The notes under the pieces were generated by a model, which was not told the DNA's origin, ran no database searches, and saw nothing but the letters and a program-made list of their open reading frames with translations. The translations under genes and the position numbers were made by a program. Positions 10,776 through 20,991 of a DNA stretch of 64,000 nucleotides are shown piece after piece. The DNA is from Zygnema cylindricum. Lineage: Eukaryota; Streptophyta; Zygnematophyceae; Zygnematales; Zygnemataceae. Each line of letters opens with the position of its first letter. Within the stretch, counting starts at the first letter, position 1. The stretch is from contig JBBHKE010002196.1 in the NCBI GenBank assembly GCA_037447655.1, positions 1 through 64,000 on the forward strand. The letters run 5' to 3'.

Positions 10776-12097
10776 TAGTGTTGTGCATCGGTAAGGATTT
10801 GCCGATAATCGATATGGGTCTTTTTTCGAGTACCCGATAATCGATATATTGGTACGATATATCGTTATCGGTGTTGTCGCCGATAAATAACTGATATTTA
10901 TCTGTATATATCGGCGATAACACCGATATCGATAACTATTGTTGATATATGTACGAACCGTACAGATAAATATGGTGGTTGTAAACGACGGCATTCTGAC
11001 AGGTTTTCAGTCCATAGATGTCCCGTGCGCATATTACGCACGTCATAAACTTCACCTTGAATCGTTATTAGCGTATATAAATTATTAGTGTAAATAAAAA
11101 ATTAGCGTCATTCATTCTAATTTAGTGTTAAGATTTGTGGCAAATTATGGTCCACGTATTTAAATAGTGTAATTTTTTCTATTTAAGGTATCAATGTCAA
11201 AATTTTGGGGTGTCGTTATGGAGTACATAAGGCTAATAATGATTCACGGTGTAACGAATACTAAGTACGGTATGCATCAAACAATGATGAAAAGTTAATA
11301 ACAAATAAATAACAAATAAGTACCTTAAATTGTACCCGTACAATATTTATACAATTACGTATAGTGTCCGTCTATCTTCGTGCATTTTAGGGTTATTTTA
11401 CGTGATTTTTAGGGTTTCCAAGGTACATTGCCGTACTTTCCTTTATATTTAAGTACGGCTGCCGTAGATATTTCGTAAGGTATTTTAGGGTACACTTTCA
11501 TTCAATTTTGTAAATTTCTGATAAGTTTCCGTACTTTCAAGATTTTTTAGGATTTTTTGAGTTTAACCTTTTCGTACGTTTTTGTACATGGAAGTACAAC
11601 GAAATGTACACGAATTTTACGAAAAGTATGAAAAAGACGAATACTACGTAGTTTTCGTAAAAAAGTTAAAATCTGTACGAATTGGACATTGACGGTTCAG
11701 TCTGCTTCGTTCGTCTGTTCGTTTTCACTTTTAAAAATTTTGATTCTCGAATTTTACAATGTATTTTAACATTTTCGTTTCGGTAGTATAGTTTTAGAAC
11801 TATAAAGTATTATTTTAAATTTGTCTACGTTTACGTGCTGCCCTGTCCGTAAAAATTATCAGTTATATAGATACGGAACTGATTGTTATATGTGGCATGC
11901 CACGCTATACAATGTAAATACCGTAATTCAGTATATTATAAAGTACTATAGTATGCGTATTATATATTTTTTAAGTTATCGCCGAAATGGAATTTGTTGG
12001 TATTGGACCGATTTATCGGACCCTCTGACCGTTCGATAACCGATAACTATCGGTATCGGTGTTATCGCGATCAGTTTTTTACCGATATACAACACTA
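10776..12097. mobile_element. H2: longer member of the H1 TIR family
   Basis: Starts TAGTGTTGTGCATCGGTAAG and ends TTTTTTACCGATATACAACACTA, inverted versions of each other. 11790-12097 matches the reverse complement of H1. There is no clear target duplication and no intact transposase frame. A small MITE (11053-11251) is inserted inside. Rich in the palindromic word ATATCGGCGATAACACCGAT near its left end. Confidence 0.7.
11053..11251. mobile_element. TA-flanked MITE M1 (nested in H2)
   Basis: Inverted ends CACCTTGAATCGTTATTAGCG and CTAATAATGATTCACGGTG. It resembles M4 throughout (shared TGGTCCACGT and TTCTATTTAAGGT words). TA follows the right end; the left flank has changed. Confidence 0.75.
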
Positions 12098-12597
12098 CAC
12101 CGCGAATCGTAATTAGAGTAAATTACTCTAATTCGGTCGCTTGAAATTTCGACTCTATCACATGAAATAGAGTAAATTACTCTAATTTTTTCATTATTCT
12201 ATTTAAAGTAAAGTTTAATTAGCATTTTTAATTCTATTACATGTTCGCTTTAAATAGTGTGGAGTACGAACGGTGTCAGACCGTGCAATATTGTACTTTA
12301 TTAAGTAAAAAAGTACAAATAATGATTTAATACAGGCAGTTGTCATGTATCTGCGGTTAAACAAACACGTAGTGCAAACGTCATAGTGACGATAAACTGT
12401 ACGTTTTGCCAAATTCTGTACGATTACCTTATTTACAGTAGAGGATATTAGCGTGCCAAATTAGAGTACTTAAATAAATTAGAGTAAACTTCATAGTTGA
12501 AACAGCTCTATCACATAATCTAGCGTTAATTACTCTAATTTCTTTTTTTAGTTTTTGTACTCTAATTTTTTCATTACTCTAATTACGATTCGCGGTT
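12098..12597. mobile_element. TA-flanked MITE M2
   Basis: Left end CACCGCGAATCGTAATTAGAG, right end CTCTAATTACGATTCGCGGT. TA precedes the left end. It abuts the H2 terminus exactly. The inside has no coding capacity. Confidence 0.8.
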
Positions 12598-12604
12598 TAC
12601 TGTA

Positions 12605-13093
12605 CACCGCGAATCGCTATTAGCGTACATGACGCTAATTGGGGTACCCCTTTTTTTGGGGCAAATTCTCAAATAGAATAAAGTACGCTAAATGTTTTTG
12701 AACGTTATTTGAGGTACCCCGCTCAATGCGGTTCATAACTGTAGTTTAGTGCTCTTTTAAATAGTGTGGTGTACGGACTGCCAGATCTGTACTATTTCGT
12801 ACATTTTTAAATTTAAAAGTACAGAAAATATAATAATATATAATTGCGTAAATATTTTCCGGCAAACGCAGATGTCAAAAAAACGCGACGGCGTACGAAT
12901 TGAACAGTTTCGTACAAATACATGTTTTAGTGTGGACATATTACGTGCTGAAAATTTTTACAAAGCAGTTTACAAATTAGAGTACATGATAAATTAGTAT
13001 CATGGTGTACCCGAAAAAACACAATTTACCGTAAAGTACGCTAATTGTTTCATTACGCTATCTATTTCATTACGCTAATAGCGATTCACGGTG
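12605..13093. mobile_element. TA-flanked MITE M3
   Basis: Left end CACCGCGAATCGCTATTAGCG, right end CGCTAATAGCGATTCACGGTG, with TA on both sides (12603-12604 and 13094-13095). TIR and TA duplication fit a Tc1/mariner (Stowaway-like) MITE. The following 13094-13515 has no gene; it holds a short run of repeated GGCAATAAAATCTTCATTTT words at 13369-13440. Confidence 0.85.
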
Positions 13094-13515
13094 TACTATT
13101 TTCTCACGGTTGGCAAACTTCCTACTGAAATTTCAAAGTCACAACTGTAGGGCAGTTTCCCATGTAACCGAAACTTAGTCTTGCTACTTTGTCTTTTAGA
13201 GAAGATTTTACGTACCACTTTCAGAGCGTTCCGATTTAACACAATTGAATCGTTGCTTCAAATTGTGACGTATGTGACGGAATTGTGATCAACCCTTACT
13301 TTATCACATGGGAAAGTGCCCTTAACTCGTTAATTTGTAATTTGATGTTTGTACCATCGCGTTTTTGGCAGTAAAATCTTTATTTTGGCAATACAATCTT
13401 CATTTTGGCAATAAAATCTTCACTTTGGAAATAAAATCTAATCTTCTCTTTAGGTTTATGTTTTTGGATTAGTGTGTCGGATATGTCCTTTCATTCACTT
13501 TCCAGCTTTCCAGTA

Positions 13516-13714
13516 CACCGTCGATCGCATTTAGCGTGTAGAAATTATTAGAGTAAAGAAAAAATTACCGTCATTAATTCTAATTCAGTGCCAGGAGACG
13601 TGGCAATTTATGGTCCACGTCCTTAAATAGCGTCATTTATTCTATTTAAGGTTCAAGGGTCAAAATTTAGGGGCGCCGAATTAGTGTTCAACACGCTAAA
13701 TGCGATCGACGGTG
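13516..13714. mobile_element. TA-flanked MITE M4
   Basis: Inverted ends CACCGTCGATCGCATTTAGCG and CGCTAAATGCGATCGACGGTG, with TA on both sides. 199 bp, same length and interior as M1. Confidence 0.85.
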
Positions 13715-14305
13715 TACCAAGCTCCATCTCAGTCGGTGTCCAATCCGAAAAGTACGCACGAAAAAAAATGTTTTAGAGGCGTAAAAAATAATCGCACTAA
13801 TATCGATACACGCCTGTGTCCCATTTGAGTCTCTCGTTTCATTTCGCGACCCCGGCCTCGCACGTGCGAAAAGAGAAGCGGACGAATATTTGCTAGACTC
13901 GTTTTTGTTTTGCAGACATGCTTTTTAAAATTTAAAATCTAAGGTTGGAGTCATCCCCTCAGTTTCCACTTTCCAGCTTTGCAGGTACCAAGCTACAGTG
14001 CATTTCCTTCCGATGCTCGCCTGCCAAGGCTCTCTCTCTCTCGCTCTCTCTCTCCCCTCTCCTCTTCCTCTCCATGCCGCCTCCCCTCCGCTCCCAGCAG
14101 GGGCGGACCGACCGCCACGTGGCATTTTGGCATAATCGCCACTTGTTACTCGTTTGTGTTCTTGGTTGTCTTCTAGCGGCGCTTGGTTGGCTGCTCTTGC
14201 TCCCGTTTTCCATTCCTCCAAGTGGAGAAGCCTCATCCGAACACGTGGCTTTGGATCGAAAAGGTAAAAATCACATTTTTACTTCAAAGCCATATGCGCG
14301 TCAGG

Positions 14306-14610
14306 TGACGTGGCAGCTGAGACTGAACTGGTAGAAGTCACACATTGTATTTCAGAGGTAGCTGACGTGGCATAATTAGTGTGGCGAATGAGCATTTGAT
14401 GACGTGGCAGCTGAACTAGTAGACGTCACATTGTACTTGAGTGGAAGCTGAGGTGGCCGCCATCAATCCGTGTGGCGAATAAACATATGGTGACGTGGAA
14501 GTGATACTGAATTAATGTGGAAGAAAAAAGTTGTCTTTTTGTATTCCAGGATTAGCTGACGTGGCAGCCATGAATTAGTTTGGCGAATAAACAATAATGA
14601 CGTGGCAGCT
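14306..14610 (+). repeat. ~95-bp tandem repeats with TGACGTGG sites in GT47 intron 1
   Basis: Three units start at 14306, 14400 and 14491, with a partial one at 14598. TGACGTGG occurs exactly at 14306, 14363, 14400, 14491, 14557, 14598 and, outside the array, 14909. This word is a C-box/G-box hybrid bound by plant bZIP factors. Units also share GTGGCGAATAAACAT. A regulatory role is inferred only from the motif. Confidence 0.8.
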
Positions 14611-16784
14611 GGTGGCTCGAAGCCCTGGAGGAAATCCTAATGGACGCCAGAAGAAGCCTGCAATTCTTAAAAACCTTGAAGCGCTTATGAAAACTCTAAA
14701 TTTTGTAGAATATCCAGTTGGAAAACCTACTTGGCAAGCCAATTAATAACGTGACAGCTGGTAACTTAAAATTTCCGAAGGAAGGAAGCTGTAAAAAACG
14801 CTAAAAAAACTCTAAAAAGCCTACAAACCTTTAATGGCGAGGAAAACTTCAGAAACTGTGGAAACTCCAGAAAAAGCCCTAGCTGACATATGTATAGAAC
14901 ATAGCAGCTGACGTGGCAGATGCGTGGCATCTGATGTGGCAGATGATGGAGTCGTACGATTGGTCGAAACAAAGTGCGGAGATGGCTGCTGGAAATACGG
15001 ACATGGCACATGTAACGAGGAGTTTGGACGATGTGACTGTTTGTCTGGATTCACAGGTCACACGTGTGAAGATATAGCCATGCCAGCCTGTCAACTGGCG
15101 CCAGGATACATCTCTCTCTGCAGTGTGGCATCTTCATGTGCATGCAGTTTGGAGTGTGACAAGTTTCGGCTACCGTACAATCCTGTCTGTTTCAATGAAC
15201 TCAGGGAGGGAGGAGGTATTGAGAGGGATGTGCGGAAATTGTACCAAGGGCAACAGGTTAGGATCAGTTCGGATGGAGCTGGGAATGAGACGAAGGAGAG
15301 AGAAATTTTAGCGGAAAGGGAACGTCTCCAGAGGATGTATACAGATCCAAGAGAATGTCCTGGCATGTGTCACGGACGCGGGATGTGTGTCGCGGAAACT
15401 CATACTTGCGAGTGAGTACAGCAGTGTATATTGTTTCTCTTTTCGTTTTCTTTTCATTTTTTTCATTTTTTTTTTTGGAATGATTCGAGAGCTGTTTCTA
15501 TGCCTTACTTCTTGGAAATTTGTTTCCTTCAATTTGGATTTTGTTTACAAATGTTGGCCTTATCCTTTAGTTTCTGTTTTTGGAGAAATTTGAATGAATT
15601 TTGATCTGAAAGCTTCTCCATGAGTAACGCTTCCTCAAACTTGTTTTCCTTTTTAATCTTTGTTAGAATCACGTTTCTGTCGAGACGCTGAACCAAATTG
15701 AAAGCACTCATTTGGATACTCGTTATGAGCGTACATCAAAGCCGATGGAGCGTCCAATGCTGTTCTTTCTTTAGTTTTTTTCTTTTGATGTTGTATGTTT
15801 TTTCTTTCTCATGTATGTATTTGTCACGTTCTTCGCATAAAATCATTATGTAGACTTTGACCAAAGTTACTCCAAACTCATGGTAGTAAAACAAAGAGTC
15901 TGAAAAGAAATTGGAGAACTAATGTCACATCACATCCACTCGTTCGTTTTTTTCTTTTCTTGTTAACAGATGTGGGTCAGAATGGAGAGGAGAGGCTTGC
16001 GAGATTGAAATTGGACCAGTTCTTTTCCATTGTCTCAGTAACTGTAGTGGACATGGAAACTGTGTGGGCTTTGTTTGTCGATGTCATCGTGGATTTTTTG
16101 GAGCCGATTGTTCCCTCTTTCGTGATGCAAATGATGTTATTAAGTAAGGTCCTACCCCTTTTCTGACATTCTTTCTATTAGAAAATGTAGAAGCAAGAAA
16201 AAAAAGAAATTGAAGAACTTTGGGATCCAACCTTTCTATTTTACCATGTAGAAGACGCATGAAAGACAAAACAAATAGAGAGAAAGGGAGAAAGAGGGAG
16301 AGAGGCAAAGACAGAAAAGACAAAAAAAAAAGAAAGCGATTGGAAAGAAACTGTAGGGACGTGTCTTTTTATTATTATTGTGAAATGACACATGTCCTTA
16401 GTGGTGAGCTGTCAAATGCAGACAAATTTCCCGTCCACGCTATTTATGGTCCGATGTTTCTCTATCCCTTCCGGAAGGCCTTTTGGAACCAAAAATATAT
16501 GTGTATGAGTTGCCAGGAGAATTCAACATGTGGCAATTTGACCATTTTCCATCCTTAGATTGGCCGGAGGAGCTTCTATTTTTGGAGAATATGTTGACAA
16601 GTTCTTGTCGTACTTTAAACCCGGAGGAGGCGGATTTTTTTTACGTACCTCTTGTTCTCCGGTGAGTGTAAATATGTTACACTTTCCATTCCGATTAGAG
16701 TTAATAATCCTAATGACTCAAAATCTTTTAAGAGAGAGACAGAAGGTGAACTCAGGTTGTTCTGATTTTTCTCGGGTTTTTGAT

Positions 16785-16792
<8 letters not shown>

Positions 16793-16856
<64 letters not shown>
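16793..16856. repeat. (CT)n microsatellite in GT47 intron 4
   Basis: About 31 uninterrupted CT units. It is followed at 17000-17345 by A-rich repeats of AATACAAAG/AATACAAAAGA type, with six or more exact 9-bp units near 17085-17150. Open frames here are repeat artefacts. Confidence 0.95.
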
Positions 16857-16858
<2 letters not shown>

Positions 16859-19128
16859 GTCTTGATCTCCCTTGACTAAAAGAAAATAACTAGATCTTTG
16901 CTCTTGCCATTGTCAAATCGGCTGACAACTTGCTAAAAAACGATATTAATAAAGGTTAACAGTGTAAATATAACAAAAAAAAAGAAAACAAAAGAAGGAA
17001 ATGAATACACAAAAGAACAAAAGAATACAAAAGAAGTACAAAAGAGTACAAAAGAAGAGCAAAAGAAATACAAAAGAATACAAAAGAATACAAAGAATAC
17101 AAAGAATACAAAGAATACAAAGAATACAAAGAATACAAAGAATACAAAAGAAGAACAAAAGAATTCAAAATAATATAAATGAATACAAAATAATTCAAAA
17201 GAATTTAAAAAAATACAAAAAAATACAAAAGAATACAAAAGAGTTCAAAAAAGGTATAAAAGAATACATAAGAAATACAAAAGAAATACAAAGGAAATAC
17301 AAATGATATACAAAAGAATACAAAAGATTACATAAGAAATACAGAAGAATTTACAAAATAGTTTTCCACTCGCATTGGTTGCATCATCCGCTGATCAACC
17401 CCTTTTTGACTTTTTTTTGGCTTTTTTTTTTGTTTTTTTTTTTTTGGGCTTTTCACAGAAACCGCAAAAAAGCCAAAGCGGCCTTCTTAAAGTGGGTTGC
17501 TGATTATATTAGTACCAACTGGCCATACTATAATCGGTACGAGGGAGAGGACCATATTTTTTTAATAGACAGAGATGGGTCTGACTGCAAAACTGATGTT
17601 GATATTAAAAAGAGGTCATCAAATGTTTTGACTAAAAGTATCACCATCACTTTAAGAGGAAATACCCAAAAACATGACTTCGGTTCAATCGATTCTGAGG
17701 TACAATCGTGTTTTTTAGAAGGACAAGACATAGTTATTCCCCCTTTTTTAGATTCAAATGTTTATTTATTCTCACCTTGGTTGAAAGACTTTTCCGAAGA
17801 GAAAAAAATCTCCGAGATATTTTATTATTTTATAAAGGGACAGAAGTTTCAAATTCCGGCGATCCATCGTCTTTCACCTGGAGCCGTAAAATAAACCAAA
17901 TACTTTTTGATTTATATTGGGGAAAAGAGAAAGAGACAGGGATTATTATTGTGGACGAAAAGATAAAGGGAAACAAATATTTGGAGTACATGTTGAGTTC
18001 TACATTCTGTTTGGTTTCTGGAGAATGTAGATGGGAAATCCGTACCACAGAAGCAGTTTTAGAGGGGTGTACTCCAGTACTTGTTCATGTGTGCTGAAAA
18101 TTTATCTACCTTTGTTATGGACGAGATGGTGGGAAAGGAGGGGAGAGGGAGGGATGGGAGGGGGAGTGCTGGAAATTACAGACACTTTTATGCAGAAGGG
18201 GAAAGGAGAGGAAAGTGAGGAAAGTTGCTCTTATGGCGGGAGTGGGAGTGGGAGAAGGAGAGGGAGCGAGAGTCCGAGTGCGAGTGGGAGGAGTTAATTT
18301 GAAAAATTCTAATAATTATAATAATAACACGATTCCTCTTTCTGATGCAGCCAGGAATTGTACCGCATTTGTAAGGCGACCTTCTAAGATGGTCAAAATG
18401 TTCAGTAAACCTCAACTTTGAGGATTTACCATGAATTAGGGAAATTTTGCTCAACATTTCTCCAAAAGGAGATAAAAGAAAAGCAAGAAAAATTGGCTAG
18501 TATTTGGCTACATTTTGTCTGGTCTTCTCCCCAATAATCCCTTCAAAAAACTTCCGAAAGATGTTTCAGAACAAGTATACACCAAAACTCGCCGGAAATG
18601 ACGCTTATGCTTCCGTCATGTACTCTCTCGCTCGACGGTTAAGGGGAAAGAAGATGTCAATTACTCGTTTTAACTGCAAAAAAGACTTTTTATGTGATAT
18701 ATGTTACAAATTTATCATATTATGAAGATTTGACTTATCAAGGAATGACTGGCGTCACTTGTACAAGGAAAATAAACCTCAATCAGCTTTTTCACCTTCT
18801 CTCCACAAAAACGCACATTTATTCGACTCTCCTAGCTCTGCGAAAAGAGCTTTTCCCTGTCCCAAGTTATCCCTTCCCCTATTTCTCACCTTTTACCTCT
18901 CGTCATGTATCTTTCACCTTCCGCTAGTATCTTCTCCCACTAAAGATACAGTAAAGAAACCTATCAGTCATTTTGTTGCCTCTCTCTCACTTGCACACAC
19001 ACAAACATGTACATTTACTCCCTCTCCCTTAAAAAAGAGTTTCTTCCACTCACTACCTTTCGCTGACTTTCACATTCTATCTCTCTCTTCGTCTATCTTT
19101 TCATCTCGTGAATTTTCTCTCCCTCTGT

Positions 19129-19262
19129 AAACCAAACTGTGAAAGTTAAGAACTGGTTTTTTTCCACTAGTGAAAGGTCCGGGACTCAAGATTCTGCATT
19201 CATTTGCGACATCAATTTACATTCCTCTTGGCCCACAACGAATAGCAGGAATGGAATATTCA
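19129..19262 (-). pseudogene. Duplicated relic of the last FRO exon
   Basis: On the minus strand this matches FRO exon 13 (19801-19940). Shared pieces read CGPRGM, VANECR, LSPGPFT and GKKPVLNFHSL, with a stop and a 12-bp loss. Flanking sequence 18715-19128 also resembles 19539-19800 (shared catattatgaa, gaatga, the CTCCTAGC and CAGCTTTTCCCT words), so the FRO 3' end and its downstream region were duplicated in tandem. The copy now abuts the 3' end of the GT47 pseudogene. Confidence 0.8.
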
Positions 19263-19798
19263 ATATGCTTCCAACACCTAAACCCTCTCCCTCTACCTCC
19301 CCCTCACTCTGCCTCCCCCTCTCGCTTTCCCCTCTCGCTTTCCCCTCCTCTCCATCGATCTATTGTGAACAATGCTTACGAGATATAAATTTCACATGAA
19401 AAAGGGAAACAAAATTTCAACCAAGTAAAAAAAAAGAAAAAAGCAAGATAAAATAACCATCACGACAACATTTCCAAACTGCAGTAAACAATTTACTCCA
19501 CTGAATCATAGAACCAATCAGGCAATATTGACAAATCTAACATATTATGAAAATTTGAACATAGTCTTCTATTAAATCATGGAATGATTTGGCATTTTCC
19601 CTGTAATGTTTACTACCACACAAGGAAAACAAACCTGTCAATGAGCTTCACCTACTCTCTCCCACACTCTTATTCACACACATACATATATATTTTCTCT
19701 CCTAGCACTACAAAAACAGCTTTTCCCTATTCCTGATTCTCCCTTTCCCTATCTCTCTCCTCATCTACACTTTCTACTCGTGGATTTTTCTTCTCCCA

Positions 19799-20949
19799 CT
19801 AAAGTTCATAACCCAAACTGTGAAAGTTAAGAACTGGTTTCTTTCCACTAAAAGGAAGAGTGAAAGGTCCGGGACTCAAGGCTCTGCATTCATTTGCCAC
19901 ATTATATTCCATTCCTCTCGGGCCACAAACAAGGACACCGATGTCTTTTACCATGGCATTTTCCACTACTCTCGACAAAATATCTGCACAAGTAAAGAAC
20001 AAAATAGGGAAAATGATATTATTTTGAGAAAATTCGTACTTAAATAAAATAGTAATCGTATCTATGTAATGAAGTGTATAAAATCTAGCAATTAGAGAGA
20101 AGAACAATGAAAACTACATACCGTGGAAATCTGGACGTGCATCATATGTGATTTTTGGATCAGATAGAAATGTGAGTTTACTCCCTTTACCCATCGTACT
20201 CGCATTTTTCTTCACAAGCTGAGTATGAACTTCGTCCTGTGAAAAAAAAAAACAAAAAAATAACATGGTTTACTATCAGTATATCTAGTCAATACATTTA
20301 CCCATATATGATCAACTTATCCTAAGCGCAATTTTGCACTACAAACATGCCACAGAAACACACAAAAAAGAAAAAAAACAAAGGAAATAAAATTACTGGA
20401 CAAAAAAAGAATGAAACAAATTACTAACCGATGTCGAATTACTCGCGTGAGCCTTTCTCGCGCGATACCAAAGGGCGATTACGAGTCCCATGGATGCGAG
20501 TAAACCGACCAAAAATGCGACATAATATATGGTGACTCCCACCCACCAAGGTGTAACACGACGATGCGTTGGAGAGAGAGGGAGCATCAACCATTTGAGA
20601 AAACCCACAATCATAGCAAATGTGGTGCCTCCCACAAAACAGTATATGGCGAGAGAGAGGAGATCACGACCTGGAGAAAGAAGGACAAAGTTGTATAAGA
20701 GACAAAGAGAGAGGGATAGAGATCAGTCTGAGCATGAGGAGAGATAGGGAGCGAGAAAGGAGAGCGAGCGGGAGAGGGAGAGAGAGAGGGAGAGAGAGAG
20801 AGAGAGGAAAAGGGGGAGAGCAAGAGAGAGAGAGAGAGATTTAACAAACCTGCTCCAACTTGAGGCTCTACAGGACAACTGCTTTTCCACATTTTTCGAG
20901 TACTTTCCAAAAGGGGGGAGAGAGAGAGAGAGGGAGAAAAAAAGAGAGA

Positions 20950-20991
<42 letters not shown>

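Larger units (their letters stand above)
14074..18725 (+). pseudogene. GT47 exostosin-family glycosyltransferase with EGF-like modules, decayed in its 3' half
   Basis: Six exons join in phase: 14074-14263, 14943-15411, 15970-16143, 16422-16661, 17459 to about 18088, and 18351 to about 18725. Exon 1 gives a type II signal anchor (HLLLVCVLGCLLAALGWLLL), as expected for a Golgi transferase. Exons 2-3 give cysteine-rich EGF-like modules (CGDGCWKYGHGTC, CLSNCSGHGNCVGFVCRCHRG). Exons 4-5 give the exostosin domain (PKIYVYELPGEFN, EADFFYVPLVLR, WPYYNRYEGEDHIFL, GQDIVIPPFL). The layout recalls plant GT47 enzymes such as extensin arabinosyltransferase ExAD. Breaks: a missing base in an A7 run near 17808, stops at 18372 and 18432 inside DLLRWSKCSVNLNFEDLP-type sequence, and further shifts near 18470 and 18530. 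The first four exons are clean. Either this is a recent pseudogene or the assembly has indel errors. Confidence 0.8.

Noticed and set aside
16933-17306. Repetitive Tyr/Phe/Ser and Lys/Gln/Arg frames
   Set aside because: AATACAAAG repeats in the GT47 intron; not genes.
18759-19130. 123-codon plus-strand frame after GT47
   Set aside because: Lies in pyrimidine-rich DNA that matches the FRO downstream region; no recognised domain.
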